Source: Cyrtodaria siliqua
Lineage: Eukaryota; Mollusca; Bivalvia; Adapedonta; Hiatellidae
Length of the DNA: 64,000 bases
Assembly (NCBI GenBank): GCA_037043455.1
Contig: JAWPHD010010980.1
Span: forward strand, 1-64,000
Direction of reading: 5' to 3'
Made by a program: the position numbers and the translations under genes
Part shown: in pieces, positions 55,146-64,000 of the stretch
How positions within the stretch are numbered: the stretch's first letter is position 1
Layout of the letters: every line of letters starts with the position of its first letter
The notes under the pieces: model-generated
Seen by the model: only the letters and a program-made list of their open reading frames with translations
Told to the model about the DNA's origin: nothing
Databases searched by the model: none

Positions 55146-57691
55146 TGAATAACATTCGTTAAATATAAGGACGTTACGAAGAAAAGCCGGACCTGATGTG
55201 ATAAAATGGCTTTTATTTAAAAATGATGTCTCGTCTGCACTAGCTAGATAAATGGACTATTCTATGGACCAATTTATTTCACATGAATAACAAAACAACT
55301 TTTAGTAAAATTGATCCGAACTTTTCGAATATAAAGCGCACAATGTCTGCCATGTATTATGTTCACATCAGTGTTGAATTACTGTCTGACATTGCTCGTG
55401 CCTAAAACACGTATTTGGTTGAAAAAATCACTTGACCATGCCCATCGATTTTAATATTTTTTCTCCAAAGATGGCCGACCAATACTACTTAATACGACAT
55501 TGCTATTTTTTCTAATAAGCTTTTCCTGACAATTCGTAAGCATCTCTTCTAACCATTTAAAGCATATCCTACACAGTATAGGAATGTTTCTTGAGAGACG
55601 GCCTATGTTAAAAAGGCCAGTTTGATAGTTGTATATCTAGGTGTCCAGTCTTTTACCCAAAAGTATGCTGAACTAAAACAGTCAGAAAAAGCAATTCCCA
55701 AATATAGTGAGCTCTGAATAACCTCCATTTTTGTCTCGCCTTTACGACTTCACATTCGACTTTTGCGTTTAGGTCACCTTTTTACAAACTGTATGCACTA
55801 GACCTTTCAACCGTTCCTTATAGCTGTATCTTGGGTGGTACATCGCAACGTGATCAAGGAAATATGGATGTGACCTTCACCATCCAAACAAAGGGCAGAA
55901 ACTTTATTGTTAGAGTTTTCCTTTTGATGGGATGTACTTTTATTTATACTGTCTTTCCAAATTTAAGTGCTGAAGATATGGAAATTAGCGAGATTGTGTA
56001 CACATAAAATCGATTTAACCAGTAGACCAAATTGCCTACTGACCTCCATTTATGTTAGCTTGTTTTCACCACTCTTTGTTTTATGTATTGTCCTTTTCAT
56101 TGTATATTTAATTTGCTCTTTGTTTGTGGTGCAGTGCGGGACAACGGTGCCACTGAGTTTGAGAGTTGTGATTTCTACAGGACCATTTTTCTCATCTTTT
56201 TAATATGTCTACCTCTTTAGATTCATCATTTCGGAGACTGCACTAGTTTGACAATTTTCATCGTTAACGTTATATGTTTAGTCACAAATGATAAATATCA
56301 TGAGACTCATTCATCTTGATAAATATTAGCAGCAGTATCAACTTTCTGATTTTCCATTAGAAAGTTACTGTCTTTCGGATTATTTTGCTTTCTAACACAT
56401 TTTTGAAGATGTCATTATTAACTTGGCAATGCATTTACTTTATTATATTCTTGTATTTTTTATATTCTGCATAACAGTTTAAACGAAGTTGTTTATCCTC
56501 AAGAATCTGAAATGACGGAAAAGAGTTAAAAAACCATTATCGCGCTTTGGTTCCTTTTTAACAACCTTTCTGGGTTTTTGTCTCCAGGGATAAACATCTT
56601 GATAGACGTATATTTGCAGCCTTATGTAGAACATAGTTAACATTAATTTGCCCACTTTACCTGCATTAGATATATTTCAGTCCTGTTATTTAAATTATAA
56701 ACTGATATGTATCAATTTAAACATAGTATGCTGTTCGAAATCTTCCCATTTTAGATTCCCCAAAGCTTTCCTCGTAAAACAGAATATTGACAGCGAAAGT
56801 ACAATGCGATTATTACAAAAGTAACGTGTTCTGGAAGCTTCATCATCTCAAGTTGATATGCCATATCTGCAGGATCTCACAATGCCTTAACCTGTAGATA
56901 AGAGGTGATGCATGATGAAAGCTTCCATTTTTACACTTACCACAGTATTACTCCAGTAATAATTATTTTGTTACTTTTATTACACCTTCGTAGAATGCTC
57001 TTAAACAATTATACACGCAGGGAGGCGACGACGATGGATTCACTTGCTGCTTAAATGTGGAAGTTATTTCCCTTATGCCGTTTCTTGAAAATTAATCATT
57101 TTCAGAGCTTCAGTTGGTCACATAACCTGCCGTGTGTGAGTGCAATATCTATCATTTAGTTAAATACATATGCAAATAAATGCCAAACCATCGTTCGGTC
57201 TTTACAGTTCAGCTCGACGTGCTTTTAAATTTAAGAGAGAAAATATTCACAGTGAGTTTATATTGTCCCAGATCAATACCTCATCGATACCAAGGGCAGC
57301 AGGCGCGCGGTTTGGTTGTATTTCGTTGTGTTTCAAGTCCTAATCGCAAGGTTTTGATATCGCATAATATAAACCCGCTGGAAATAGTGTATTTCTATCT
57401 GATATACGTTTTTATGTTTATAATACACATATTTTTGAAAGATTGAACATAACAGAAAACAATTCTCACAACCTACATTGTATGCACATCTCTCAATATC
57501 AAACGAAGAAAATATGCAGCTTCATCATGTTTTCAATAATAATAAATAAGTTTTTTGAACGTATCTTTGCATTAAATAACATACTCAGATTTTAATCTGT
57601 TTTTTAAAATGACGTCTTAAGGGTTAACATTGTGTTTTACGTTTAAAATGACATTTTAACTGTTAAATAAAACGTGTGTGATGTCATCTAG
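55146..57691. other. Intergenic stretch, no supported gene
   Basis: Short ORFs at 55967-56203 and 57180-57446 have no motif and no splice context that I can support. No tandem repeat was recognised. Confidence 0.5.
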
Positions 57692-57779
57692 ATCTCAATA
57701 AAACCGAGTCTGCTACTTTTCTCTCTTGTTTGTTGCTTACAAGGGGTCGTTTCTTCAAGTATTTATTTATAGGAAATTT
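57692..57779 (+). mobile_element. Hairpin SINE-like element, copy 4 (degenerate)
   Basis: ATCTCAATAAAACCGAGTCT and then CTCTTGTTTGTTGCTTACAA, GGGTCGTTTCTTCAAGTATT, aligned with the copies at 33784, 36387 and 49845. The 5' arm of the hairpin is partly lost. Confidence 0.6.
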
Positions 57780-58689
57780 AATACCTCTTCAATAACCAAT
57801 CAACATTGAGTGTTTTAATAAACCATATTGGATTGCCTTATCAATTTTCATAACCGTTGAAAATATCGCTTGCCGGAAATCGAGGAGGTAGCTGCGTTGT
57901 TCGGTGGCGTACGAAGAAAACCGAGTCAATATACATGTATTCGACCACATCATACAACGGCAAGTACAATAATTAATGCCGACTTTATTTTTTAGAGTTA
58001 ATTTTTATGTAGAATATCGTATTCTTGCCACTTGATAAATATTGTTGGATATAATTGATATAATGCCTGGCACACCCTCGCATGATACAATTTTATCCAA
58101 TTCGTTTAATAAATTCAATATTACACAGCCACTCATGTAAGATCCCCTATAAACTATCATTAGTGCTAATAACCAAAGGCCAGCAGGGCTTATATGTGCG
58201 TTGTCCGTCGGTGTCGGCATTTGCCTCGGTGTGGGCATCGGCGTTAACACCACACATAAGCACACTTTCTCTGTAACTGCTGCACCAATTTTGTTCAAAT
58301 TGTATATGAATGCTTCTGTTATATATTATTTTTTTAAGGTCAATTGTACTTTCAAAAAAAAACTGCCAACACCTTAAACATCTTTTTCAAGTTGAGAATC
58401 GCACCACAGATTTTGAAAATTCGCTAGGTTCCGTACTATCAAGTTTGTGCTGTTTTGCCTCCCCGGGATCAAAAATAGTGATATTTGGTTCAAATTATAT
58501 CCCCGTCGAGGGTGTTTAGTGGTTGTGTATAGTGATTTATAAGAATCACGTTTAAACAATCTTCTCCTAAAAAACATTTGGATAAAATATCTGTTTTACC
58601 AGTGGCACGTTCTATCTGCACCCAGAGTTTCACTTACAAGTACTACTAGGGTAATACTTGGTATGTAGGCAAAACACTTTCCCAAACCT

Positions 58690-58858
58690 CGTTTGTTTGA
58701 TGGGGGTGTCCCGCGTGTGCTGTCAAAGAAGCGAAGAAATATATTGGATAATGAGAGTGGGGCACGATTTCTGATTTCTTATCACCCTCCTCTATCTGGG
58801 GTGGATTGAACTTACCTTAACAATGTATGAATGTGCCGTTAAACATTAATTCAATTAA
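58690..58858 (+). mobile_element. SINE with TTCAATT tail, second copy
   Basis: GATGGGGGTGTCCCGCGTGT, then ATAATGAGAGTGGGGCACG, CTCTATCTGGGGTGGATTGA and GTGCCGTTAAACATTAATTC, diverged from the element at 48427-48620. No TSD seen. Confidence 0.6.
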
Positions 58859-59839
58859 ACGACTTTCTTAAAGAGGATGTATTATAAGTATATGGTCCGT
58901 ACATGTGTAATTTTTGCCCAATTTTGTATTATGGCACAATTTAAAGAAAGACGTATTTTCAGTACTTCATTCTATTTCTTTGTTTATCGTGAATGTTCCA
59001 TAGCTTTTTTCCCGGTATGATCATCTTTGTGTTATACTTATATACTGCCTATTAATGCTGCATAGTTTGTTAATGTGCATTTCAGGGTGCCCAGACGTCG
59101 AATATGAATAGAGATATTTTTTATTACTTGCTACATATTTCCATACCTGATATGGTTAGATTGAATGAAAATAGGTCTTTCTTGTTTACAATCTTGCCAT
59201 AGCCTTCCGTTAAGCTTCACAAAGCCTAAAACTCATATTGACCTCCCTTGTTTACACTGTAAAAATAAAACAACATGGCGGACATGTGTAGAAATTGTCG
59301 TCTGCGCATGTCCGTTTCTAGGTTTCGGATGTACCAAATAAAACGTAGGCTATGCAGGGTGTTTTTGTTCAATGTTCAGCCCCTCCAGCAATCGATCCTA
59401 GTTTTACTTTTATTTTGAAATAAAAACCATTATATCTAGCAAATAAAAGGTAGGTAAATAGTATAATGCGTTTATGTGTTGTTATTAACACCAATATTGA
59501 TCGACTGATTTTTTAAAGTCACCCTACCTTAGAAAAATGGAATGTTCCGCCGTCGCCATTTTGGTTTTCGGCTGTCAATAAAATTACATGTAAACATGGG
59601 GGTCAAAATGAATTTGGGCTTTGCGAAGCTTAGCTACGGCATGATTGCAAATCCAGGAGCGTCTATTTTTATTCTATCCAATAATATCAGGTATGAAAAC
59701 ATAGAAAGTAATAAAAAAATCTCGATTCATATTCGACGTCTAGGTACACTGAAATGCACAGCAGAGGATACATCTTTGCGGGGATTTTTTTTTACATTGT
59801 CCCGTTTATTTGGGACGAAGGAGGGTAAGAGTGAAGTTT

Positions 59840-60040
59840 GTTGCACCCTTATAAACTGATTTTAAACTTCAGCGGCGACCTTTTCGCCACTGATCGTTCC
59901 AAGGCGTTACCCATATTGTCAACTCCTTTATGATTGTAGTGTCGCATGCTTTACTTCTGCATTTCCTTGTTATTTTCTTTTTATACGTGTTTTTGGTTGG
60001 TTTTGGTTGACTGTGTTTTTCTACATTTCTATCTATCTTT
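59840..60040 (+). repeat. SINE-like repeat, GTTCCAAGGCGG family, copy E
   Basis: CACTGATCGTTCCAAGGCGT at 59888, then TTGTCAACTCCTTTATG and a T-rich end with TTGACTGTGTTTTTCTACAT. It directly precedes an oppositely oriented tRNA SINE. Confidence 0.65.
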
Positions 60041-60044
60041 CGGG

Positions 60045-60195
60045 TATTGTGCAGGTTTCCTGGGTAGAACCAGTATTATGCAATGTGGGTAAAGTGTATT
60101 GCTCAACGACACAATGAACATGGTGCGAAGGAGGATCGAACAGAGGAACCTCGCGTCTGAAGTCCGGCATTCTACCACTGAACCACGAACGCCAC
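60045..60195 (-). mobile_element. tRNA-derived SINE, second copy
   Basis: On the minus strand: GTTCGTGGTTCAGTGGTAGA (A box), TGTTCGATCCTCC (B box), GTTGAGCAATACACTTTACC, CACATTGCATAATACTGG and TTCTACCCAGGAAACC. Same family as 35311-35510. Confidence 0.85.
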
Positions 60196-60339
60196 ATTCA
60201 ATGTCACATTTCTTGTTCGACTGTAATACCTATCTTTTCTGTATGGATAGTTGGATACATACGACCAGCCTGATTTTACAACATTTTTGTTCAGTGCTAT
60301 TTAGAGATTATTACGTGATTAGTTGATTATAAATCAACG

Positions 60340-60535
60340 ACGATATCAATAAACCCAAAGAATCTCAAATATCAGCCTGAAACCAAACATTCCACCCAAT
60401 CCTCCCTTTTACCCGTTTATGTATGGTACACATTTGTTCACATTTGAAAACAACGGGAAAAAAAACCGATAATAAAAAGCGCTGTTTTGCAGCGCGTGTG
60501 TCAGCTTCCGGTATTGTTAATAAGTCACGATCATA
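60340..60535. repeat. Dispersed repeat paired with 61305-61550
   Basis: Shared blocks: CTCAAATATCAGC(C/T)T(G/A)AAACCAAA, GGTACACATTT, ATAAAAAGCGC and GTGTCAGC(T/G)TCCGG, in the same order and spacing. Non-coding. Confidence 0.6.
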
Positions 60536-61304
60536 TTTTTTTTATTTTAGAAAATGTGTGAAAATCAAATACATTTTCTAATTAAAAGGAAAAGGAAATA
60601 TCACCGAGACGTCGCATTATATTATATATTGCTAGAAAATATGATCTCATATGAGAAGCAAACATATATCAATCTAGTTCATGTACGGTTTTAAGAAGTG
60701 AAAAAGATCACAAAAATAGACTTTTCGTGGATATCTAAGTAATTTTACTTAAATATGTATTGTAAATACATGAACTGGCCTACATAAATACCGAAGTTAG
60801 CGGTTGCTATGGTAGCAGTTTCACTCAGACTTGTTTTATTAGGTGTAAAGTATCCAATTCCTTGTTTCAAATAATTATTATTACGAAATCCACGTTGTAC
60901 TTACGTTTCTTTGTGGGATCAGTGCATCTACTACGTATATAAACCTTGGACAAAATTAATGTTGTCTGCGAGTGTAGTGGTCTTGAATTCCGACAATTCA
61001 GACGTCTAGAGCCCACTCCGTTGCAAATTTGTATTCGTTATGGACTTGTTAAAGTAATGCGTTAGTTAATTCCTAGCGGCTAGAAGCAATGTCACACTAA
61101 ACGAGTCGGGGATATATAATTTAGGATTTAGGCTTCAGAATTGATCAACGGAGTCGTATTACACAATCATTTATCATCTTCTGCATGTTTTGCTCTAAAG
61201 GAAACTAAATTCACGGGTTCTAATAAAACACATTAAATTTTAATTAAATTATGATTTACGACCGAAATTTTTAATACGTTGTTAGTTTGTTATTAACCAC
61301 GAAT

Positions 61305-61550
61305 TCAATCACACAAATAAACTCAAATATCAGCTTAAAACCAAAGGTACGTCCCCATCCATCCCGAAATCGTTTCTGTTTAATCCCGAAATCGTTTATG
61401 TTCAATCCTCTTTTTTCACAGCTTATTTGGTACACATTTTTCGTTGTTGCGTTTTTCATGTTGAATTTGAAACACAGCCGAAAATAAAAAGCGCAACGGA
61501 TACTTGTTGGGCAACGCATGCGATTGTGTCAGCGTCCGGAATCATCCTAA
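61305..61550. repeat. Second copy of the 60340-60535 repeat
   Basis: Matches 60340-60535 in order; it also holds a short internal duplication of AATCCCGAAATCGTTT(C/A)TGTT. Confidence 0.6.
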
Positions 61551-61668
61551 GAAACACCAGCAGTGGTTCTTCTGTATAATTTGAAATTCAGGGACGAATT
61601 TCAGTCTAGTGGGGTGTATGTAACTGGTTACAGTTAAATGGTGAATAATCGATTCCAAACCGTATGTC

Positions 61669-61741
61669 ATCGATAGATCAGTGGTTAGAACGGCGGTACG
61701 ATAAACCAAAGACCGTGGGTTCGAGTCCCGGTTGAGGTACA
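61669..61741 (+). tRNA. tRNA-like sequence, probably pseudogene or SINE head
   Basis: A D-arm GATCAGTGGTTAGAAC (A box) and GGGTTCGAGTCCC (B box) are spaced as in a tRNA, followed by TTGAGGTA and a TTTTTT stop at 61743-61748. The acceptor stem pairs at only about five of seven positions, the anticodon stem holds about three pairs, and position 33 would be C instead of T. So I do not call a functional tRNA; the loop would place GAT (Ile) as anticodon. Confidence 0.4.
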
Positions 61742-62289
61742 CTTTTTTCACCACATTTTATATAAAGGCCCTTCTGTTTAGAAAATGTCGTTTTTATCAA
61801 TTTTAAAAAGCCAACAATAACAATAACAACTAGAACGAATTCGACGGCGCGCCATCGCAGATACCCACGTGTTCTTCACACAGATAAATTCCCTTTAACC
61901 CTGTATCCATGTTATTGTTTTGATCGTTCTTTGATACTCAGATCAGAAATAGTATTATTTATGCTTTTCTGTATACATGTATGATAATGTAAATGTAATT
62001 GAATAAAAAATATGTAGGGTATTTGTTTTTTTGTGTATTGTGTATTGAACTTTTGACCCCTATCTCAGAATCCCACGTTGACCCTGGCAAATTATACTGA
62101 TATTCCCAACATCATTGCATTTTATTGAGAAAAATGTCTTCCATTATTACGAAATCCATAAACTAATTTTCCTTGTATGATCCGTACAAACAAGTTTAAT
62201 AAAGGCTGTATGAAAGTGATTTTGACAAAGGATCTTACGACGTTTGCAAATGACATTACCATAGAAGTCAGGTTATGATTGTCCTTGTC

Positions 62290-62450
62290 GTAGCATGCGT
62301 AGAAGAGTTTTTACATTCCTTTTATATTTTAAAAGAAGATCAGGGTTATTTATTCATCTTAATAATTGTTGTTTGTTTTTATGTGTGCTTTTGGTTGACT
62401 GTGGTCCTTGAATACTACATGTCCTGTGTTCGATTTGTATACCTACTTTT
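62290..62450 (+). repeat. SINE-like repeat, GTTCCAAGGCGG family, 3' part only
   Basis: TTGTTGTTTGTTTTTATGTG, then TTTGGTTGACTGTGGTCCTTG and ACTACATGTCCTGTGTTCGA align with the 3' halves of copies A, C and E. Confidence 0.5.
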
Positions 62451-62666
62451 ACGATAACACAATTTTGCGAAGGTTTTTTGAAGTTTATGGTAAGGTAGCC
62501 CTGATAGGGGTAGCTTCTTAGTTATACACAGATTACCATTATTGAAGATAGGCTGTGAAAGAAAACACAATAATAAAAATAATTTATATTGATTGGAAAG
62601 AACTGGCCATGGCTCAGACCAAGTTTTGAAGTGAATGAAAACTATATTCAGTGAACAATGGGTTCA

Positions 62667-63413
62667 TACTATGGCCTTGGCGTAGGAGGCCATAGCGTCC
62701 GCAAGGCCATTGTGTCCGCGTTATAATTCCCCTTTCTATGGGGCGGCTCTAAATAACCTATAATATGTTGATGATCCGTTAAACAAGATTCAATTCAATT
62801 CAGTTTACTTATTTAGTCATTATTTCATGACTCAGTAAGTTTTAATACAATTTTCCACACTCTCTGAGGCGGTTCTAAATAACCTATAGTTAGTTGATGA
62901 GCCATTAAACAAGATTCAATTCAATTCAATATCCCCCACTCAATAAGTTATAATACTACCTTCAACTTTCTCTGAGGCCGCTCTAAATAACCTATAATGT
63001 GTTTCTGAGCCATTAAACAAGATTTAATTCAATTCAATTTCCCCCACTCAATAAGTTATAATACCACCTTCAACTTTCTCTGAGGCCGCTCTAAATAACC
63101 TATAATGTGTTGCTGAGCCATTAAACAAGATTTAATTCAATTCCATTTCCTTATTTAGTCATTATTTCACCACTCACTAAGCTTTAATACCACCTTACTT
63201 TCTCTCTGGGGCATCTCTAACTTACATATACTGTGTCAATGAGCCGTTATACAAGATTCAATTCAATTCAATTCAATTTACACATTCAGTCATTATGCCT
63301 CCACCCAATACGTTATAATACTGATCAACACCATCTTACACTCGATCACATAACGTTGAGACGCCCCCTGCGGACACAATGGCCTACACCATGGCCTCCT
63401 ACGCCTAGGCGAT
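62667..63413. mobile_element. Inverted-repeat element enclosing a five-unit tandem array
   Basis: Left arm 62667-62722 (CATACTATGGCCTTGGCGTA..GGAGGCCATAGCGTCC..GGCCATTGTGTCCGC) is matched inverted at 63361-63413 (GCGGACACAATGGCC..CATGGCCTCCTACGCC..GATAGTATC). Between them, GGCGGCTCTAAATAACCTAT-type units recur at about 62741, 62868, 62976, 63084 and 63209, period 108-126 bp. Each ends in a (TTCAA)n run and matches the 3' end of the SINE at 48427-48620. No protein. More GGCCTCCTAC motifs continue to 63460. Confidence 0.7.
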
Positions 63414-63941
63414 AGTATCCGCGGACACCATGACCGGCGCGGATACCATGGCCTCCTACAGCATGTTTAACAGTTATCAATATCAGCCATATCCAGCTGT
63501 TTTCATACTCATCAATTCAAATCTGACTTGAATGTGGTTGGCGAAAAAATTAACAGGAAAGGTTTACTACTGTGAAACGTAATTAGGTGTATTGTCTGCA
63601 ACAAATTATACCTCCGTCGGACTTTTCTTTACAATCTTTTCTCTCAATAACACGTTATACGTCAATGTTATCTGCAATATTTTCAGATAGAAAGGTTCTA
63701 GATAAACCTAATATATCAGAATAATTCGGTAAACCTAAACTCTACTTTATCTCGTCAAGTTTAGGCAAAATATAACAAATTTATACTTGTTGTTACGTTT
63801 AAGACGATAAAACATTCGGCGGTTTCCCAGACTCACTTAAATTAACGAACCATATCATGAAAGTGATGTGAATTTTCGCATTTTTAATATTTTTTACTGG
63901 CATTGCTTCTTTCTAGATAATTATCAGAATTACTAATTAAA

Positions 63942-64000
63942 ATGTCGTCGCTTGACTCTGAATCAGAATTTTTACAACAGGATAAATTATTAAATGTTTT
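63942..64000 (+). CDS. Possible start of a gene, cut by the window edge
   Basis: ATG in a favourable context (aaaATGT) opens a frame rich in Ser, Asp and Glu (MSSLDSESEFLQQDKLL) that is still open at the last base. Nineteen codons cannot establish a gene; no function is suggested. Confidence 0.2.
   Translation, partial: MSSLDSESEFLQQDKLLNV

Noticed and set aside
59275..59695. Two possible first exons (ATGGCGGAC at 59275; ATGGGGGTCAAA at 59597 followed by CAG|GTATGA)
   Set aside because: Kozak-like starts and one donor-like site only; no protein motif, no downstream exon and a following stop after about 48 codons for the first.
61669..61741. Functional tRNA gene
   Set aside because: A and B boxes and a T-run are present, but the acceptor and anticodon stems pair poorly and position 33 is not T; kept only as a tRNA-like feature.

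Overview
The window is animal nuclear DNA and looks like a lophotrochozoan, most likely a bivalve mollusc. It is AT-rich, has GT-AG splicing and a metazoan cytosolic HSP70 gene with heat-shock elements. It also carries repeat types I associate with mollusc genomes: several non-LTR lineages, a Penelope-like element with an N-terminal endonuclease, an OTU-bearing Helitron, hAT-type MITEs and tRNA SINEs. The species assignment is inference from memory of such families; no database was consulted.

Only one convincing host gene is complete: a two-exon heat-shock protein 70 gene on the + strand (51752-54194). Its promoter is built from three tandem ~50 bp modules, each a heat-shock element plus a TATA-like box (51441-51592), with a perfect four-pentamer element further upstream (51303-51320). 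The protein ends EEMD instead of EEVD and has no GGMP repeats.

1-15 kb: gene-poor DNA with tandem repeats and non-autonomous DNA transposons. These include a 418 bp hAT-type MITE with an 8 bp target-site duplication (TSD), a 1.04 kb TIR element that splits a 140 bp tandem array, a 2 kb foldback element with repeated GTCAAATCGTACT motifs, an 81 bp MITE with a 9 bp TSD, and a zinc-finger fragment of hAT-derived type.

15-24 kb: a minus-strand non-LTR retrotransposon (ORF1, endonuclease, start of RT) is cut in two by a 5.2 kb plus-strand I-like element (zinc-knuckle ORF1; endonuclease, RT and RNase H in ORF2). The junctions carry an 11 bp TSD, and the host reading frame runs on across the empty site. 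An OTU-protease fragment follows.

24-38.7 kb: tandem repeats, several copies of a SINE-like family (core GTTCCAAGGCGG), then a plus-strand non-LTR element with an SGNH-esterase ORF1. Its endonuclease is interrupted by a second, minus-strand, near full-length copy of the same I-like element (32157-37952, 12 bp TSD), which itself holds a tRNA SINE and two copies of a hairpin SINE-like element: three levels of nesting.

38.7-51.3 kb: a minus-strand Penelope-like element, then an uncharacterised gene-like sequence. Part of this (about 1.33 kb) is tandemly duplicated. The second copy has been split by a 2.8 kb Helitron-type insertion carrying OTU and DUF6570-like coding sequence, by a SINE with a 13 bp TSD, by a MITE and by a possible Ty3/Gypsy remnant. 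The first copy preserves the empty sites. The duplicated block ends about 15 bp before the HSP70 heat-shock elements.

54.2-64 kb: two MITEs close behind HSP70, more SINEs, a tRNA-like sequence, and an inverted-repeat element enclosing five tandem units. An ORF open at the right edge may begin another gene. Almost every transposon reading frame here is broken by stops or frameshifts.
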